DNA of 64,000 bases from Diadema setosum (GCF_964275005.1 NC_092688.1:24615440-24679439), one strand, 5' to 3'. Shown: positions 11,848-24,996, numbered from the stretch's first letter. Translations and numbers: made by a program. Notes: generated by a model not told the origin, from the letters alone.

Positions 11848-12602
11848 TCAGTGTCGTTTCGTAAAATTGGATTTCTCGCCTATCGCCGACAAACGGCAGT
11901 TCTGATGAGTGTCGTAACTTTCTTATTTCGAAATTTTGAGACCCATAATATGACATGAAGGTAGAATAGGGCAACATAATCCAGAATATGGCAAAATAGG
12001 AATTCGCGTATCATGCAAAACACTTTAGCGTGCCATTTCTTAATGTGAACAGCGATTTTGTGCAATTGCCAGAAGCACATTTCAAAAAGGAGAACTGTTG
12101 AGCCAAATTTGGGATATGTCATTACGCAAAAAAAAAAAAAAAAAAATCCAGTTATCTAATATATTGGCAGAGAAAAAGGGCCTCGGACTAGGAGTGGTAG
12201 AACATTGGTCTAGGATACCTACCATACTACCTCAATCGCATTCTGAATACCGGTACAAGTTTGGCTTTGTGAATCTGCATGTAGCCTTTCTTCACATGTG
12301 AGTAAAATCTCAGGCAAATTGTGATATATCTTTTAGTTTACCGTAATAGAAACATGTTAGGGTGTGGCATAGGACACCTAACAAAACTATTAATCTAGGC
12401 CTACTCATAACAATAGTACTGGTATAGTGTGTGTAGATCCTCTATTACGCTGTAAGTGACATCTCTTATCAGCAATGTTACACTAACATTGTAGGTCCTA
12501 ACTGAAGTTAACTGTTACTCACACTGAACTTAATGAAGTCTTCCGAGTTTCACAAATTTATTACCGATGAGTCCAGCAGAAGTGAAATGACATCTCTGTC
12601 GT

Positions 12603-12740
12603 TCAGCCCCTTAGTGTCTTGAGGGGAATTGGGATTGACTTCATTTTATTTTTCTGTCGCCATCTCCATACTCTGTCCCTGGTTTTCATGGTCTTCCTCT
12701 TCTTGGAGACAGATCTCTCGCTCTCCTCCTGCGGCTCCAT
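12603..12740 (-). CDS. Basic peptide next to a CpG-rich end of the TTAA transposon
   Basis: ATG at 12740 gives MEPQEESERSVSKKRKTMK and further Arg/Lys-rich residues (WRWRQKNK) before a stop. Another frame continues as SPQDTKGLNDRDVISLLLD up to a GTAATA donor, suggesting one exon broken by a frameshift. The CpG-rich stretch at 12780-13060 could be its promoter. Not recognised. Confidence 0.3.
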   Translation of the reverse strand: MEPQEESERSVSKKRKTMKTRDRVWRWRQKNKMKSIPIPLKTLRG

Positions 12741-13397
12741 TGTTGTGTGGATGGAGTGGTACGGTAAGTAGGCCTATATACGCAGCCAGCAGAGTTCGAG
12801 CGGACCCGTGCTAGCTAGCTGCCGGGCGGATGCCGGGAAATGCACCGATAACGCTCGCTAGCCAGTGAACAGGCACCCGGCCGGGTTTCTCCTCGCGATC
12901 GCAGCGATGTATCTTGGGCTTGCTTTTCGCCGAGGAGAAGGCAACAAATCAACGCTGTGCCAAACTCGGACAAAAGAGGGAGGCAAAAACAACACTTGAA
13001 CGGAGAGCCTCTAAGCCGACCCCCTGTGATTTTGACAAGCGTTACATGTAACGCTCGCTTCACAAAATCATAGATATCTTCATAATGCCGTATTTTTCAT
13101 CGATTTTTTTTCATTGCTTAGTCCTTTCATAGGCATTGGCCCTTGTTTTTGCCTGTTTCACTTCATGAAATAGTACTTTTGCATTGTGGGTTCCAACACT
13201 CCTCCCCAGTCCCTTTAATATCACAAGCAGCAAAACATGGTTGCAATAACCATTTGGTATACAAGGTGAAATTGAAAATCTGAGAAGAAAAAAATAAACG
13301 GTATCAGTGAAAATCATTTCTACTTCATTATTGAATATATATGTAATGAATATGTGTACAGTTAGATGATACTAAATGATAAGGATATGCAACTCAC

Positions 13398-13454
13398 TTC
13401 TAGTCGTTTCGCTTGTGTCTCGTAGGATTACATCTTCAGTTGGTTTGCCATCTC
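13398..13454 (-). pseudogene. Copy A exon 7: linker
   Basis: 57 bp, encodes DGKPTEDVILRDTSETT, identical in protein to copy C exon 7. Donor GTGAGT. Confidence 0.6.
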
Positions 13455-14411
13455 CTGTTTATGAAAAGAGCAAAAGTAGCAAGATAAGTGTAACAGACCA
13501 CCATGATGATAACATCACGTACTTAAACCCACAATTACCTCGTCACCTTATAATTTCATTTCACTTTATTTCTACATCCAAATAATACAAAAATATTGCA
13601 AAGTAACATAGACGATTTGAGCAAGATTGGTAACCCCCCCCCCAAAAAAAAAAAAAGATAAAAAATAAATAAATGTCAAAAAACAAATACAAATACAAAC
13701 AAAAGTTTAGCAAAAATATCAAACATACAAACCTATGGATTAAATAAGAAAATTAATTTTCATGCCTGGTGGTATCAATTGTGTGCATGCTAATCAACAG
13801 ATGATTAGAAACAGGACACAACGTCCATAGAAAAGACTTTTACCAGTTATTTTATGAAAGAGTTTATATTTCCACAACATGGTCGAACTATTTGCACTAG
13901 CCGAAAACACTGAAATTTTTATGGATATTAAAATTTCATATTGAAATGGAAATTATGATTTTATTTTTACTGTTTATTTAGGATTTACAATTTCTACAGC
14001 ATAATGTATCTGTTAAATCTAGAAGGCTCATCTGTGTACTTGTGTACAGTTGATGTAACATGTCTGTAAACATATCAACATGTCAAAAGAAAGAGAAGAA
14101 AGGAAGTTGCTTTGGAATAAAATCTTTTGAATGACAGTGCGATATACTTTTTTTTTTTTTTAGTTACCAAGCTATCTGCATGACTAACAGTGTACATTAC
14201 AATGATTTTCGCAGCAGAAGAAAAGAAATGGCAATTTTATTTTTTTTTTATTTTACCACGTCTTTAAACAGTGAATACAAACGGAGCCTTCAGCAGTAAG
14301 CAAAAAGAAAACAAACGAAAAAAAGAATGATAACAGTAATCATAAACTGGACAATGAAAGGGGAACAAAAGAGAGGTGCACAAGTGTAAAGAGACTGACA
14401 AGTCATCTTAC

Positions 14412-14474
14412 TTATAAACGACGTGGCGGTGATCTCGGGCAATGTCGTTAATTCATCAGTAAGCAGTCCCTCGC
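14412..14474 (-). pseudogene. Copy A exon 6: Ser/Thr linker
   Basis: 63 bp, nearly identical to B exon 6 (GLLTDELTTLPEITATS). Splice sites kept. Confidence 0.6.
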
Positions 14475-14589
14475 CTGTTTCATTGGAGAAAAACAGGGGC
14501 ATTGTGGGTAATGAATAATATTTGTTGAGCAGTGTTGCCATGTTGACAGGATATTTTTTATCTCCTTTTTTTTTCGTTTTTGTAAAAGC

Positions 14590-15090
14590 AATTTCAGAAT
14601 TGATTGGGCTGGTACCCTCATAGATTGATCACTTCTTGCGATTTACCACATGTGACCACTGTAATATTTGAAGAGTTTGTTTGCGGAGGCCGATGAGTCC
14701 ATATTTGCCAGATGGAGATGTTTGCGATTAGAGTTCAAGAGAGGTAAAGAGAATAATGAGAAAATTTTTGCTGCTTTTGACCATGGCTTCGGAAATGTGC
14801 CTTTGTATGTGGTGACCGGTACATCACTTGAAGGGTATTGTTTTGTGCTTTGTGACGGGGACCGTAATTCAGAATCTTCAAAAGTGGACTTGTCGGTTTT
14901 TGCAAACAGGCTCTTCATTTGTTCTTTTTTTTATATCATGTCGTTATATCATTGTTTGTACAGAGCACCGAAATAATCTGTCTGTTTTTATAACTATGAT
15001 TGTAAAACATGTGCAATTCAGCCTTTGGCTGCCAGACATGATTTTTAATAAAACCTGTTCAATTCAATTCAATTCAATTCAATTCAATGA
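14590..15090 (+). mobile_element. Retroelement 3' end with imperfect inverted arms and (ATTCA)n tail
   Basis: 14671-14709 and 14873-14919 are imperfect inverted copies (GTTTGCAAAAACCGACAAG on one arm). The insertion, absent from copy B, ends with AATAAAACC and five ATTCA units at 15058-15088, as expected for a non-LTR element with a microsatellite tail. Confidence 0.55.
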
Positions 15091-15987
15091 CCGAGGTACA
15101 TAGAAGCAATCTTCGCAGGCAACAAACTGTTGCAATAGTTTACTGAAATACAAACTTAGAGAAGAGAACACATTGTATCATCAGTAGTTTCTAGAGCTGT
15201 TGGATTCAAGTTTCTCATGGTGCTGATGTGATTGCTAAATTGGTAGGGTAGTAGTAGGGTTTACAGCAATTTTAAGTCAGATAAAAACATAACAACAAGC
15301 AAATATGACATCAAATGCCAACATATATCGAAACATACATCATAAAGCAACTGAAGTAACGCTAACAGCACCTAGATTGTAAATATTTTGAATGTTACTC
15401 ATTTCATAGAGATGTAGTCTGCATTCTGTATAGTCGCTGTCGTGGTGATTGTCCAACCTACGCGCATGTAAGACTTAATTCAGTTTCAAAGCAGCGCGGT
15501 AAAATTAATCCTCTGGCACAATTTGGAGATATGAAACGCTGTCACTAGCACTGCAAAATTCGGTAAGCTTTTTAAAACTGTCGATAACGTATGCAGTACA
15601 AACTTCTTCCACAGCTAATTGACATTTAGATAACGGTACGTAAAACACTTCCCTCCCAATCTGTGCATCTTATAACTTTAATAGGAGAAAAAACGTGAAC
15701 ACTGTTTTCTTATCTGATATCACCAAAAATATGAACACATAGAAAGTGCCATCACTGTCTGGCTTTTACACTTGATTTTCAGCTAAACAGCGAAAGTGGT
15801 CAGTATTTTCAGTTATGGTTAAGGCTGTTTTCAGGGTTTTTTTTTATCACATTTAATTCACATAATTTCCTATCGTATGTCCAGTTACAATGATTCACCC
15901 TCAAATTCTTCTCTTCTACTTTGTCCATGGTATCCAAAAAAAAACTTTGACCTTTCACATGCTACAAGGTGTATATCAACTACAAAC

Positions 15988-16111
15988 CTTTTGTCATTGA
16001 TGATGTAACCTTCATCACAGATGAGAGTTATCTTAGACCCATAGCTGGTCATATTAGAGTCCCAATGACCATTTGGCACATGACCAAGGGAAACACAAAA
16101 CCCCATAGGAA
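15988..16111 (-). pseudogene. Copy A exon 5: truncated CCP domain
   Basis: Starts as in B (GFCVSLGHVPNGHWDS, then SKITLICDEGYI) but jumps from the codon after GYIIN straight into sequence that aligns with the intron of B. About 100 bp with cysteines 3 and 4 and the conserved Trp are missing. Length 124 bp against 222 in B. Confidence 0.65.
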
Positions 16112-16163
16112 CTGTCAATAAAACGAAAAGAAAATTAGTAACGGAATGATTGAAATAACAAAT

Positions 16164-16167
<4 letters not shown>

Positions 16168-16214
<47 letters not shown>

Positions 16215-16345
16215 CTTACACATACATGTATATATGTATATTTATATATACATATTATGTACATGTATATATATATATACATATATATGAATATGTGTGT
16301 ATATATATATATATATAGCTATATATATATATAATATATATATAT
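16168..16345. repeat. (TA)n microsatellite
   Basis: Long TA tract and TA-rich DNA on the left of a large hairpin. Confidence 0.85.
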
Positions 16346-16401
16346 ATAGTGTGATGATGCTCATATTCCTACCGTACGCCTCTGTCATCTTAAATGAAAT
16401 T

Positions 16402-16800
<399 letters not shown>

Positions 16801-17491
16801 TAATTAAATAACATGTCGCGGAAAAGAAACCATTGGACTCGCGCCTGTGATCTACTGCTTTACGGAGAGCGACACTGCCATCAGGCTATTCCTGGTTACA
16901 GGCAGAATACCCAAGCTCCGGAAAGCAGTAGATGGTCCGAGTCCCATGGTTCCTTTGTTCCGACATGTTTGTTGAGTTAATTACAGATTAGCAGTTGCGA
17001 TCTTACAAAATTTCATTTGTAGAGGGAGACAAATTTGAAGAAAATGCACACCTCAACCTTCACCCATCTAATTAATAATCATCTTGCTTACGATAATGCC
17101 TTGTGCGCCTTGGAGTATTTAACATAGCAACGTCGGAATTTAGGAACTTAGGTATTTGTTCAAGTTCACCAGCGTGTCACTGACGTCAAAAGTTATCAGG
17201 CCAAGCCTTACAGGAACAACGAGCCAAGCTATATATATAACATACTTTATTTCCTTTGCAAATTAAAGCATGTGATGAATATTCCTAGGATACTACCTGC
17301 CCACAGGCAGGTAAGTACAAGGAAAGAAATACAGTGGGCCTGGTCCATCACACCACAATTGACAGTTACACAAATATATACATGTATACAAGTACATTTA
17401 CACACAAACATGATACATGAACAGCCGTTTCAGGACGAAAAGAAAAAAAAAACACTAGAATGAACTTATATCAGCATACATTTAACCTAAG

Positions 17492-17493
<2 letters not shown>

Positions 17494-17532
<39 letters not shown>
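17494..17532. repeat. (CA)n microsatellite
   Basis: CA run in intron 4 of copy A. Confidence 0.85.
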
Positions 17533-17536
<4 letters not shown>

Positions 17537-17688
17537 AACTCTAATCATTCGTTCAATTATACGAATCTACCGAGATTCATATTCCTTGCAATTTGGGCGC
17601 ATTTCTGCTATTAACTGCTTGATACAATGTTAGTTCACCATAATGGCACAATAAACATCAACTTGTATAATTGCATCAGTAGACTTAC

Positions 17689-17775
17689 CTCGGCATTTGA
17701 GTCTCACAGCCTCATGCAAAGAACAGTCAGCGGCGTTCGGCGGTAGACAATCCTTAAAACGTCGATACCTGCCAT
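17689..17775 (-). pseudogene. Copy A exon 4: end of SRCR domain
   Basis: 87 bp between a GTAG acceptor and a GTAAGT donor. Encodes GRYRRFKDC then DCSLHEAVRLKCR, matching the last cysteines of an SRCR domain and copy B exon 4. Open and in phase. Confidence 0.65.
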
Positions 17776-18281
17776 CTACGCATGGATGTTGTGAAACTTA
17801 GTTACAAATCGTCTAAAGACATTGATAGACTCTTACAATATGAAGTAAAACAAAATGAAACTTTGAATCATTTTGATCAAGTTCTTCTGGATGTTAAAAG
17901 CAGGGCCTTCTTAAATATTGTTTTTGTTGTTGTTGTTTTAAAGGAAGAAAAGAAAGAGAGAAATTGAATATTCGTGACAGTCGTTCGCCCACAAATTTTA
18001 AAGGGATGGTGTAGTATTAGTGGAGATGGAAATTGGGATTCTAACTTTTTGCGAGATAGGATACAGAGCATTCCATTCTAATCGGTATTCAATGGTTATT
18101 AGATTAAAATCGGTTTTGGAGTGGCCGAGACATCCAATAACAAATTAAAACAAAGCGATCTTAACAAAAGGTGGGTCCCATCTTTTATTAGGATTGCTCA
18201 ATTTGAGATATCCCAGCCATTTCAAAACATTTTCATGCTTTTTCATGTTTTTTTTATATTTCATAAAAGGTTTGTCATTAT

Positions 18282-18350
18282 CTCTCTCTCTCTCTCTTTC
18301 ACACACACACACACACACCCTCACACACACACACACACACACACACAATA
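18282..18350. repeat. (CT)n(CA)n compound microsatellite
   Basis: CT run followed by CA run with a single CCTC break. Confidence 0.85.
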
Positions 18351-18521
18351 GAAAACCTAAAGTTAGGTTTCAACCAAAACTATACAACCACTTTAGACTG
18401 TGTTTGAAAATGCAGACTAACACGTCTGAAAGTTTGAAATAGCATAGCCTCATTTGTTTTCGAAATCTGTACAATTTTTGAAGAAACTCTCGTTATTATT
18501 TGGTTTACTTATACGCAATAC

Positions 18522-18749
18522 TGTAGTCACCATCACGACATGATATCTGCCCTGTCCTACTCCGTGTTGCTGTACTTGGCACTGTTTGATTCGAATACAA
18601 CTCAGCCGCTGGGAAGCCGAGCTCTGCGCATGCCAGTTTGGCAGCTTCGTCGTTGAATCCATCATAGCATACATATCTGTCTGGTTTGAAGACGACTATT
18701 CAGCCTTCAAGGGGAGATGGTCCGTCAACCAGTGTCACCTTGGGTGCTT
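18522..18749 (-). pseudogene. Copy A exon 3: first part of SRCR domain, with stop
   Basis: A strong acceptor (TTTTTCCCTTTTGTTCTAAAG) precedes VTLVDGPSPLEG, followed at once by TGA, then IVVFKPDRYVCYDGFN and AKLACAELGFPAA. The rest matches the SRCR pattern of copy B, so the TGA is a true premature stop unless it is a sequencing error. Confidence 0.7.
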
Positions 18750-18997
18750 CTTTAGAACAAAAGGGAAAAACATTATCCTTTTTATTTTTTGTAATCTTGA
18801 TAATGAAACCCAAAGTATATACTTCTCCTACATTAGACATTAGACATTACAGGCGCTTGTTTTCACGCTTATGATTTTACTCCTTGAAATCTTTATGGCA
18901 TTGGCTATACAATAACAACATGTCAAAACAGTAGTTATTGTGCACTATAATGGTTTGCCCTCAATAACATTATATTTTCACATGTTGTTTTCATTCC

Positions 18998-19080
18998 AGA
19001 TTGACTCGTTTTACCTATTTTGAGTCCTCACACAAAGTCAATGGGAACGAATTTTTGTTGGATTTGGGATGCACGGTCAC
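18998..19080 (+). mobile_element. Terminal fragment of the GTGACC MITE
   Basis: About 80 bp matching the right end of the full-length copies, closing with GATGCACGGTCAC. Left part missing. Confidence 0.55.
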
Positions 19081-19635
19081 TATGTTTACCACCTTACCTC
19101 TGGTAAAGCTGGAAGTAAATCATTATCATGTGCTGTATATAGGACTTTGGTTATTAAAGCCGACGTATAACATACTGTTCTTTTCAGGAAATGGGGAATA
19201 ACATTTATTATCAATATCTTAGCCTTCGTCGTATGCTCACTCACTCCCTCCATAGTCCAAGTCTTCAAAGAACTTGTTTTAATGACAGAAGAGGCATCTT
19301 CAAAAAAAAGTGTGCTGTTTCCCTTTCGCTTGTGCGTTATAGGAATACAATAATTTGTATTTTTGGTTTTTAAAGTATACTTTTAAGTATGTCATTGGTT
19401 TTCTTCTTTATAGTCAACACAATGTGCATTTATTATTCTCCTGACCAAAAAACAAACAAACAAACAAACAAAACAAAAACAAAGAAAGCAAAAAAAACAA
19501 AACAAAAAAAAACAAACACTGAACAATGTTAAACAGTAGTAGGTCTATGTTAATACCAAGCAATTGTAGTCATAATATGACGGATATCAATGAATGCTCA
19601 CCCTCGTTACACTTCCCTCTGATCTTGAAATTCAC

Positions 19636-19908
19636 TGGGGAGGTATATATACCGTATTGTTAGCTTCGTCTGATGGGAAAGTGATAGCACAGGAGGTGAC
19701 GGGGGAAAACGCTGAATCACGGTGTTAAATGACTTGTTAGCTATATCATCATGCACATTGAATTCTAGGGTCTTTTTTGACGTTACTTCAAATGAAATTC
19801 TCCAACCACAAGGTGCTTGTAGAATCCAACTGTCCTTTCTGAGGACGCAATGTCTGTCACACGACTCTTCGCTCTCTAGTGGTTCTCCCGAACAATTTAG
19901 AAATAAAT
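19636..19908 (-). pseudogene. Copy A exon 2: CUB-like domain
   Basis: Acceptor TCCACTGCAG is identical to B. The translation keeps WILQAP.GWRISFEV and LTIRYIYLP. The end given uses the GTGAAT donor, which keeps phase with exon 3. The stronger donor GTGAGC at 19596-19601 would extend the exon to 19602, add the in-frame TAA and break phase. Confidence 0.6.
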
Positions 19909-20529
19909 CTGCAGTGGATAAATAGGGGGAGATAAAGTGCATCGTTATTCAGTGATACATCATGAAAAAATAAATCGGTGTTTTCAGTGACGCTTAACTT
20001 TACATTTTGTTTTAGCCTGAAATTTGCAGACATCATTTCATTTATTTTTCTTCGTTTTGAAATGATTTGTATGCGAGAGAATAAGTCAGTTGGATTTTAC
20101 TTTCCATTCGGAAAACAAAACAAAAAAAGGTATTCTTTACCATTTGAGGCAATAAATGAGTGGGAAATCACGATAGCCATACTGGAAATGGTTCTTAAAC
20201 GCACACATAGTTTCAGTGCAAAATGAATCTATTAATAGCAATGTTCAAGTTTCGAGTGCTTTGGAAGGTGCACATGACAAAACAACACGAATATCAACAT
20301 AAGAGACAAAAAAAAAAAAAACTAGGGAAATCACATCGCCAACAACAACAACAAAATGGACGAAAACACACACATACACACACCCCATAAACACACATTT
20401 GTGGTAATAATAACATGCAGAAGATAGGACTTTCCGTAAATTGCACTCCTATCCCGTCCCCATTTAGGCCCTTTAATGTCACGCGGCCCTGATATACAAA
20501 TAAAGATACATTGATATGCATATACGTAC

Positions 20530-20632
20530 ATGTGTCTCTTGACAAAGTGAGTGACGGAGAGCAGCAGAAATCTACGACAGAAAACCATGCTAGGCAGGCC
20601 ATTTTTCCATCTGTTGCGATGTTCAAAGCCAT
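20530..20632 (-). pseudogene. Copy A exon 1: signal peptide
   Basis: The ATG at 20632 starts a peptide beginning MALNIATDGKMACLAWF, colinear with B exon 1. The hydrophobic core carries an Asp (SVVDFCC) where B has VVFLCC, which would weaken it. The exon ends at a GTACGT donor and leaves one base. Confidence 0.6.
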
Positions 20633-22905
20633 GATTTTGTCAAACTAGCAGTTGCAAACTTCCGTCGAATCTGCTGATTGTTACCTTCTCTGTAACAATT
20701 ATCCCAGTCAATGACTTTTCTGTGATATCTATTCTCAATAAAGTTTCACCCCAGGTCTGCGAGGAATACGGAGTGATCGAACCTAATTCTATAAGAAGAG
20801 GCAAATACCGCAATGATTACAATCGACACGAGCATGACAAAGGGCCGAAGTGCGCGTGGTAAAACTGCGCAGGTACCCTCATTTGTGTGTCTAAGTACAG
20901 TTCGTCAAAATGATTTGCAATTGTATATTCATGTAGCCTTTTCCGAGGCAGTACGAGAGGAAAGTACAGTTACCGGTTTTTTTTTAATGAATATTATGCA
21001 TTAGTTCAGTAGCAATAGACGACATGCCCGTGGAGTCCCTCTTCCTCTCTCTCTGTCAAACGCAAAGATGATTTATTTCTACTTTCATACCCGTGTTCGG
21101 TTAGGGCTTTACAAAAAAGTGCGTTCAGATAGAATATGAATAACAAATTTCATTGTTTATGTGTTCCTTGAGAGAGCTCATTATACTCTTTCATAACTTT
21201 CAATTTCGAATCCCTGAGAATCAAGCCACTTCAACCAATTATTATTGCATGATGAGGTTTGTGTGATACAACGTTGTCTTGATTAATTTCCTCTCTCAAA
21301 GATCAGACAATGCAATCGCAGAAATATAGCGACGACAAAATAAAACTATATCACCACCTCTACATTTCATAATACTCAATTCAAAAGCAGTTGGTACCAA
21401 ATAAGAAGATGCACTAAGATCATTTAATTTCATATCGATATTATTGATGATGAATATTGTGATATTATGTCTAACTGGCATGACTGGGGCTTTTGATTTT
21501 TTTTACCCCCTTTTTTTTCCTGTCACATAAATTGTATCCGAATCTCAATATTGCTGTCTTTGAGACACAAAATCAATCTATTAATGAATGTGTGTTGGGG
21601 TGACATTGAGTTATTGCTGCTACTAATGATAGTGATTATAACACTTTCGCATTCTAAAACTGTAGGAAACATCAACGTCTTTCCAAAGTGAAACAATCAA
21701 CTAAGTTATCACAAAATTATGATATGAATAAATTGAGCATGCATTTACGGAGATACTGGCATATGCAGCTCTCTTCAGTAGCCAATTTAAGGCTGCGCAC
21801 AAACTATTCCTCTGTTGCATTTCAGCTATGGTGCACAAAGATGCCCATGCTTCTACATTTCTGTCATCTTAAGGATTTATATAGTAATAATGCTTTCTGA
21901 TTGAATATTAACCAGCAATAAAACGTATATTCACACATAGTGCATCAGTTTTTAAGTTAATTTCTATTATTCTTATTTTTCCACAAGATTAAAGTTGGTA
22001 GAAATCCTTTGTAGTAAAAATGAAGATTCACGGTCGTTATAGATGACGAAACATTTATCGAATATTTCACAAATGCAAATTCACAGTATATTTCAACGTG
22101 TCATGAACTGTTCGTGGACAAGTACCTTCCTAAATTATAGTAGTAAAGCTAAAGTGTCGAGGTATAGGCTAGGTTAGCAAGTACATTTACAATGTAACCG
22201 ATCTCACTTTTCCTATTTGCTGTACGTGGTGCATTTCATGGAATTGTGCTGTGGCAAAATTTTTCGTCCTGAACCATTTTCTCTACGTACTTGTAAGATT
22301 AAATGTTCAAAACAGATCAAATTTGTTAGCATTCAACCTTTACGATAACACTAAATAGGGAGCCTACTACTTTGGCAAAATACATTTTAGTCATAGAAAC
22401 TTTCAAATTCAATCCATTATGGTGAATGGTCAGTTGCTTTCATTTTTGAATTATACACGTTAATTGCAGTCTCCACACAATTTGCTGGAACCTAAATAGC
22501 GCCTGATTGTATTTTTATTTTTATTTTTACTGTCAGCCAGAGCGTGTTTCTCGGTGTTATTCTTCGTTGCAAAGTATTAATTATAGTTAGGAAATCCCGT
22601 TCTACTCTTTTGATGCACATTGCGACCAAGCTCTATTTTGATCTATAAGACATTACACGAAACGATCTCATGAGAAGTGTGTGATTTAATTCGCTGGAAT
22701 TCTGTAGTTTGATGACAACAAAATGTAGAGAGAATCGTAAGTCATAGTCTACGTGCCAGAGTCAGATTTTGGGGCTAACCTTGCTTTACCGTCTGGTGTA
22801 ACATACACACACATGTACACACCCTGAACACAAAAAACAATACAAACAGAGATAAACACGTGTGCACCCATCCACCCATCCACACACATGCAGACAGTCC
22901 CTTAA
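20633..22905 (-). promoter_or_regulatory. Upstream region of copy A, conserved with copy B to about 21690
   Basis: Aligns with 45212-46310 upstream of copy B. A shared block has the minus-strand word TTATAGAATTA (plus 20784-20795 and 45368-45379), a possible weak TATA element about 150 bp before the ATG. Another shared block is AAGGGCCGAAGTGCGC (near 20840 and 45412). No gene seen. Confidence 0.35.
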
Positions 22906-23895
22906 GCCCCTTTTACACTTTCACGGATTGCTTCACGGATGACCACGGATCGTCATCCGTGGTGTTCCGGCATGCAAAATATCGATTTTCCTCTCAATGC
23001 CGGTGTGAATACGATCCCAACTGGGTGTCTACACGGACAAGTACGGAGGCTACACGGACAAGTACGGTGCCTACACGGACAGACAACGAACGAACGCGGA
23101 CCACAGCGGAAACGATACGGAGCTAACACGGATATCAAGGCAGAGCACGGATGCAACTGGGTCCCTTCGCGGTCTTTACACGGATGTCCCTAAAATGTTG
23201 ACAGATTACATTTATTTTTGCTTTTGATACTTTATCATTCTCGGACAACATGCCTCCAGAGCTAATAACAAGCACTCCAGAAAATCTACAGGAGTCTACA
23301 TACGCCTAGGCTTGTCGACATCTGGCAAATCTCTTCTTGCAAAATCTCATTTTGCGGGAACATCATGACATAAACAAAGCAAAACAAAACAAAACAAAAC
23401 AAATCAAAACACACATACACACATACACAAACCATCAAGGAAATGTGTGTGGGTCACTGAAGCTTTTCAGGCTAGAATAGATCGAACAGCATGAGGGGTT
23501 GCTGGCTGTACTGATGGGGGAAGATGTGTGCAAATTTCATGGACTTTATGAGCTTGTATTGGCAAAATAGACAAATTTCGCATCCCGGATGGAGCCGATG
23601 CTAATACGGAGGTCCCGATGTCTTAACGGATTGTCCCGGAATGAGTACGGAGGCAACACGGAATAGCCGGTGCCTACAAGGAAGGAATACGGCGGCAACA
23701 CGGAGTAGACGGTGCCAACAAGGATGAGTTCGTATTAATTTTCATCCGTGATGTCCGGGATGAAAAATTAAGCAAGCTTAATAATGCCGGAGGACTTCAC
23801 GGAGTCAACACGGTCATGCCGGAAACAGTACGGATGATCCCGGATCGACGATCCGTGGTCATCCGTGATGCGATCCGTGAAAGTGTAAAAGGGGC
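22906..23895. mobile_element. 990-bp foldback element with TTAA target duplication
   Basis: Flanked by TTAA (22902-22905 and 23896-23899). Inverted ends start GCCCCTTTTACACTTTCACG, followed by CACGGATGACCACGGATC. The subterminal parts hold many scattered copies of TACGGAGGC and CAACACGGA. No transposase ORF. TTAA fits piggyBac or Kolobok; a Harbinger TWA duplication cannot be fully excluded. Confidence 0.8.
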
Positions 23896-23899
23896 TTAA

Positions 23900-24996
23900 G
23901 CAGAGTACATGCTGAAACAAACATAATTATGTAATATTATGTTTGTCAGACTGTTTGTCGCACAAACGAAATAAGTGATCCACGATTTCCAGGCACATTA
24001 TGGTGAAAGACAATTTTACATGATTGTGTGGGGCCCTAAATTTTAAGCCAGTTTAAAAAAAAATAAAGATATTATGGTTTTATGGTTTTATGGATATTAT
24101 GGTTAGAATTGCATTTACAATGTTGGTTGTCGTAGTAATCGCAACTCGGTACTTCGTGGGACCCTTTACGTTCAGTTTTTTTCTTCATATTAAGAAGTAA
24201 GGTAACATCCTAGAAATACCAAAGAGATTATGTGTACAAACATAATGTGTGTGTTTTGCAAAGATATGTGTCTGAGGACAAGCTTTCATCAATACAACAT
24301 CGCTGAAATGTGTTTTAATACAGCAAAGGAATGAAATGGCTAAAATGCTGATGTGTGAAAGCCATATGCATCTCTATTTATTAACATAACTTTGATGAGT
24401 ACACATTGCTTTGCTGAAGGGGTTCTCGAAGAGTGTTTTCGCGGCATGTGGTGTGTGCCCAGCAGTCAGTGACGAAAAAAAAAATTGAACTAAACTATCA
24501 CTTGGCAGAATTTACCTTCAGCGCTGAAACAAATAAAACATCTATGCGTAGTTATGCTTAATGTGTAAGCCTGTGGCTTCCCTGTCTAACCCTATTTTTT
24601 TTTTTCTAACTGCTAATATCTTTCCTCGTTGAATAATATAAGACTTGATGGTATATTAGGTAAACCCACTTGCTTGTCTGTAGAAGACTGGTGCTCATGT
24701 GATACTAATCTTCATTAACCAGCAGGTCATATATGTTAAAACTTCTTTCCAGGGAGAAGACAATATTCGATTCTAGTTATCTCATCATTCCGATTACCAC
24801 TAACTGTATTTGTCAAGAAAACTGTTAAAAGCTGTCAGAATGTTGCCTACTTTCTGTTTGTTTCTGTGATTGTATAAAACATTTAATTACCAACAATTTT
24901 TTTTTCTAATCTTTCTGACAATCCGTTTATAGTGAATTGCAAACACTGAAACTGAATTCACCCTAATATAAAGACATTAAAAGGCATTATTTACCA
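23900..24996. other. Intergenic, part of the A/B segmental duplication
   Basis: 24390-24880 aligns with 51060-51560 upstream of copy B (for example TACCTTCAGCGCTGAA). Nothing gene-like. Confidence 0.5.

Larger units (their letters stand above)
5396..13214. mobile_element. 7.8-kb TTAA transposon (Kolobok/T2-like) in intron 7 of copy A
   Basis: Both ends carry AGGGACTGGGGAGGAGTGTT in inverted orientation and are flanked by TTAA (5392-5395 and 13215-13218). Copy B has the empty site (GTTAATATCGCAAG near 35345), so the TTAA duplication is direct evidence of insertion. The TTAAAGGGA start resembles the TTAAAGGRR termini known from T2-type elements of the Kolobok superfamily; piggyBac also uses TTAA but usually has CCY termini. 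Both ends are CpG-richer than the middle. No long transposase ORF is visible. Exon-like pieces on the minus strand (12603-12740, 11704-11847) and two arrays of a 60-bp coding-like repeat lie inside. A 137-bp MITE is nested at 6056. Confidence 0.8.

Noticed and set aside
14643..14976. Frames on both strands starting MKSLFA
   Set aside because: Caused by the inverted arms of a repeat; no domain.
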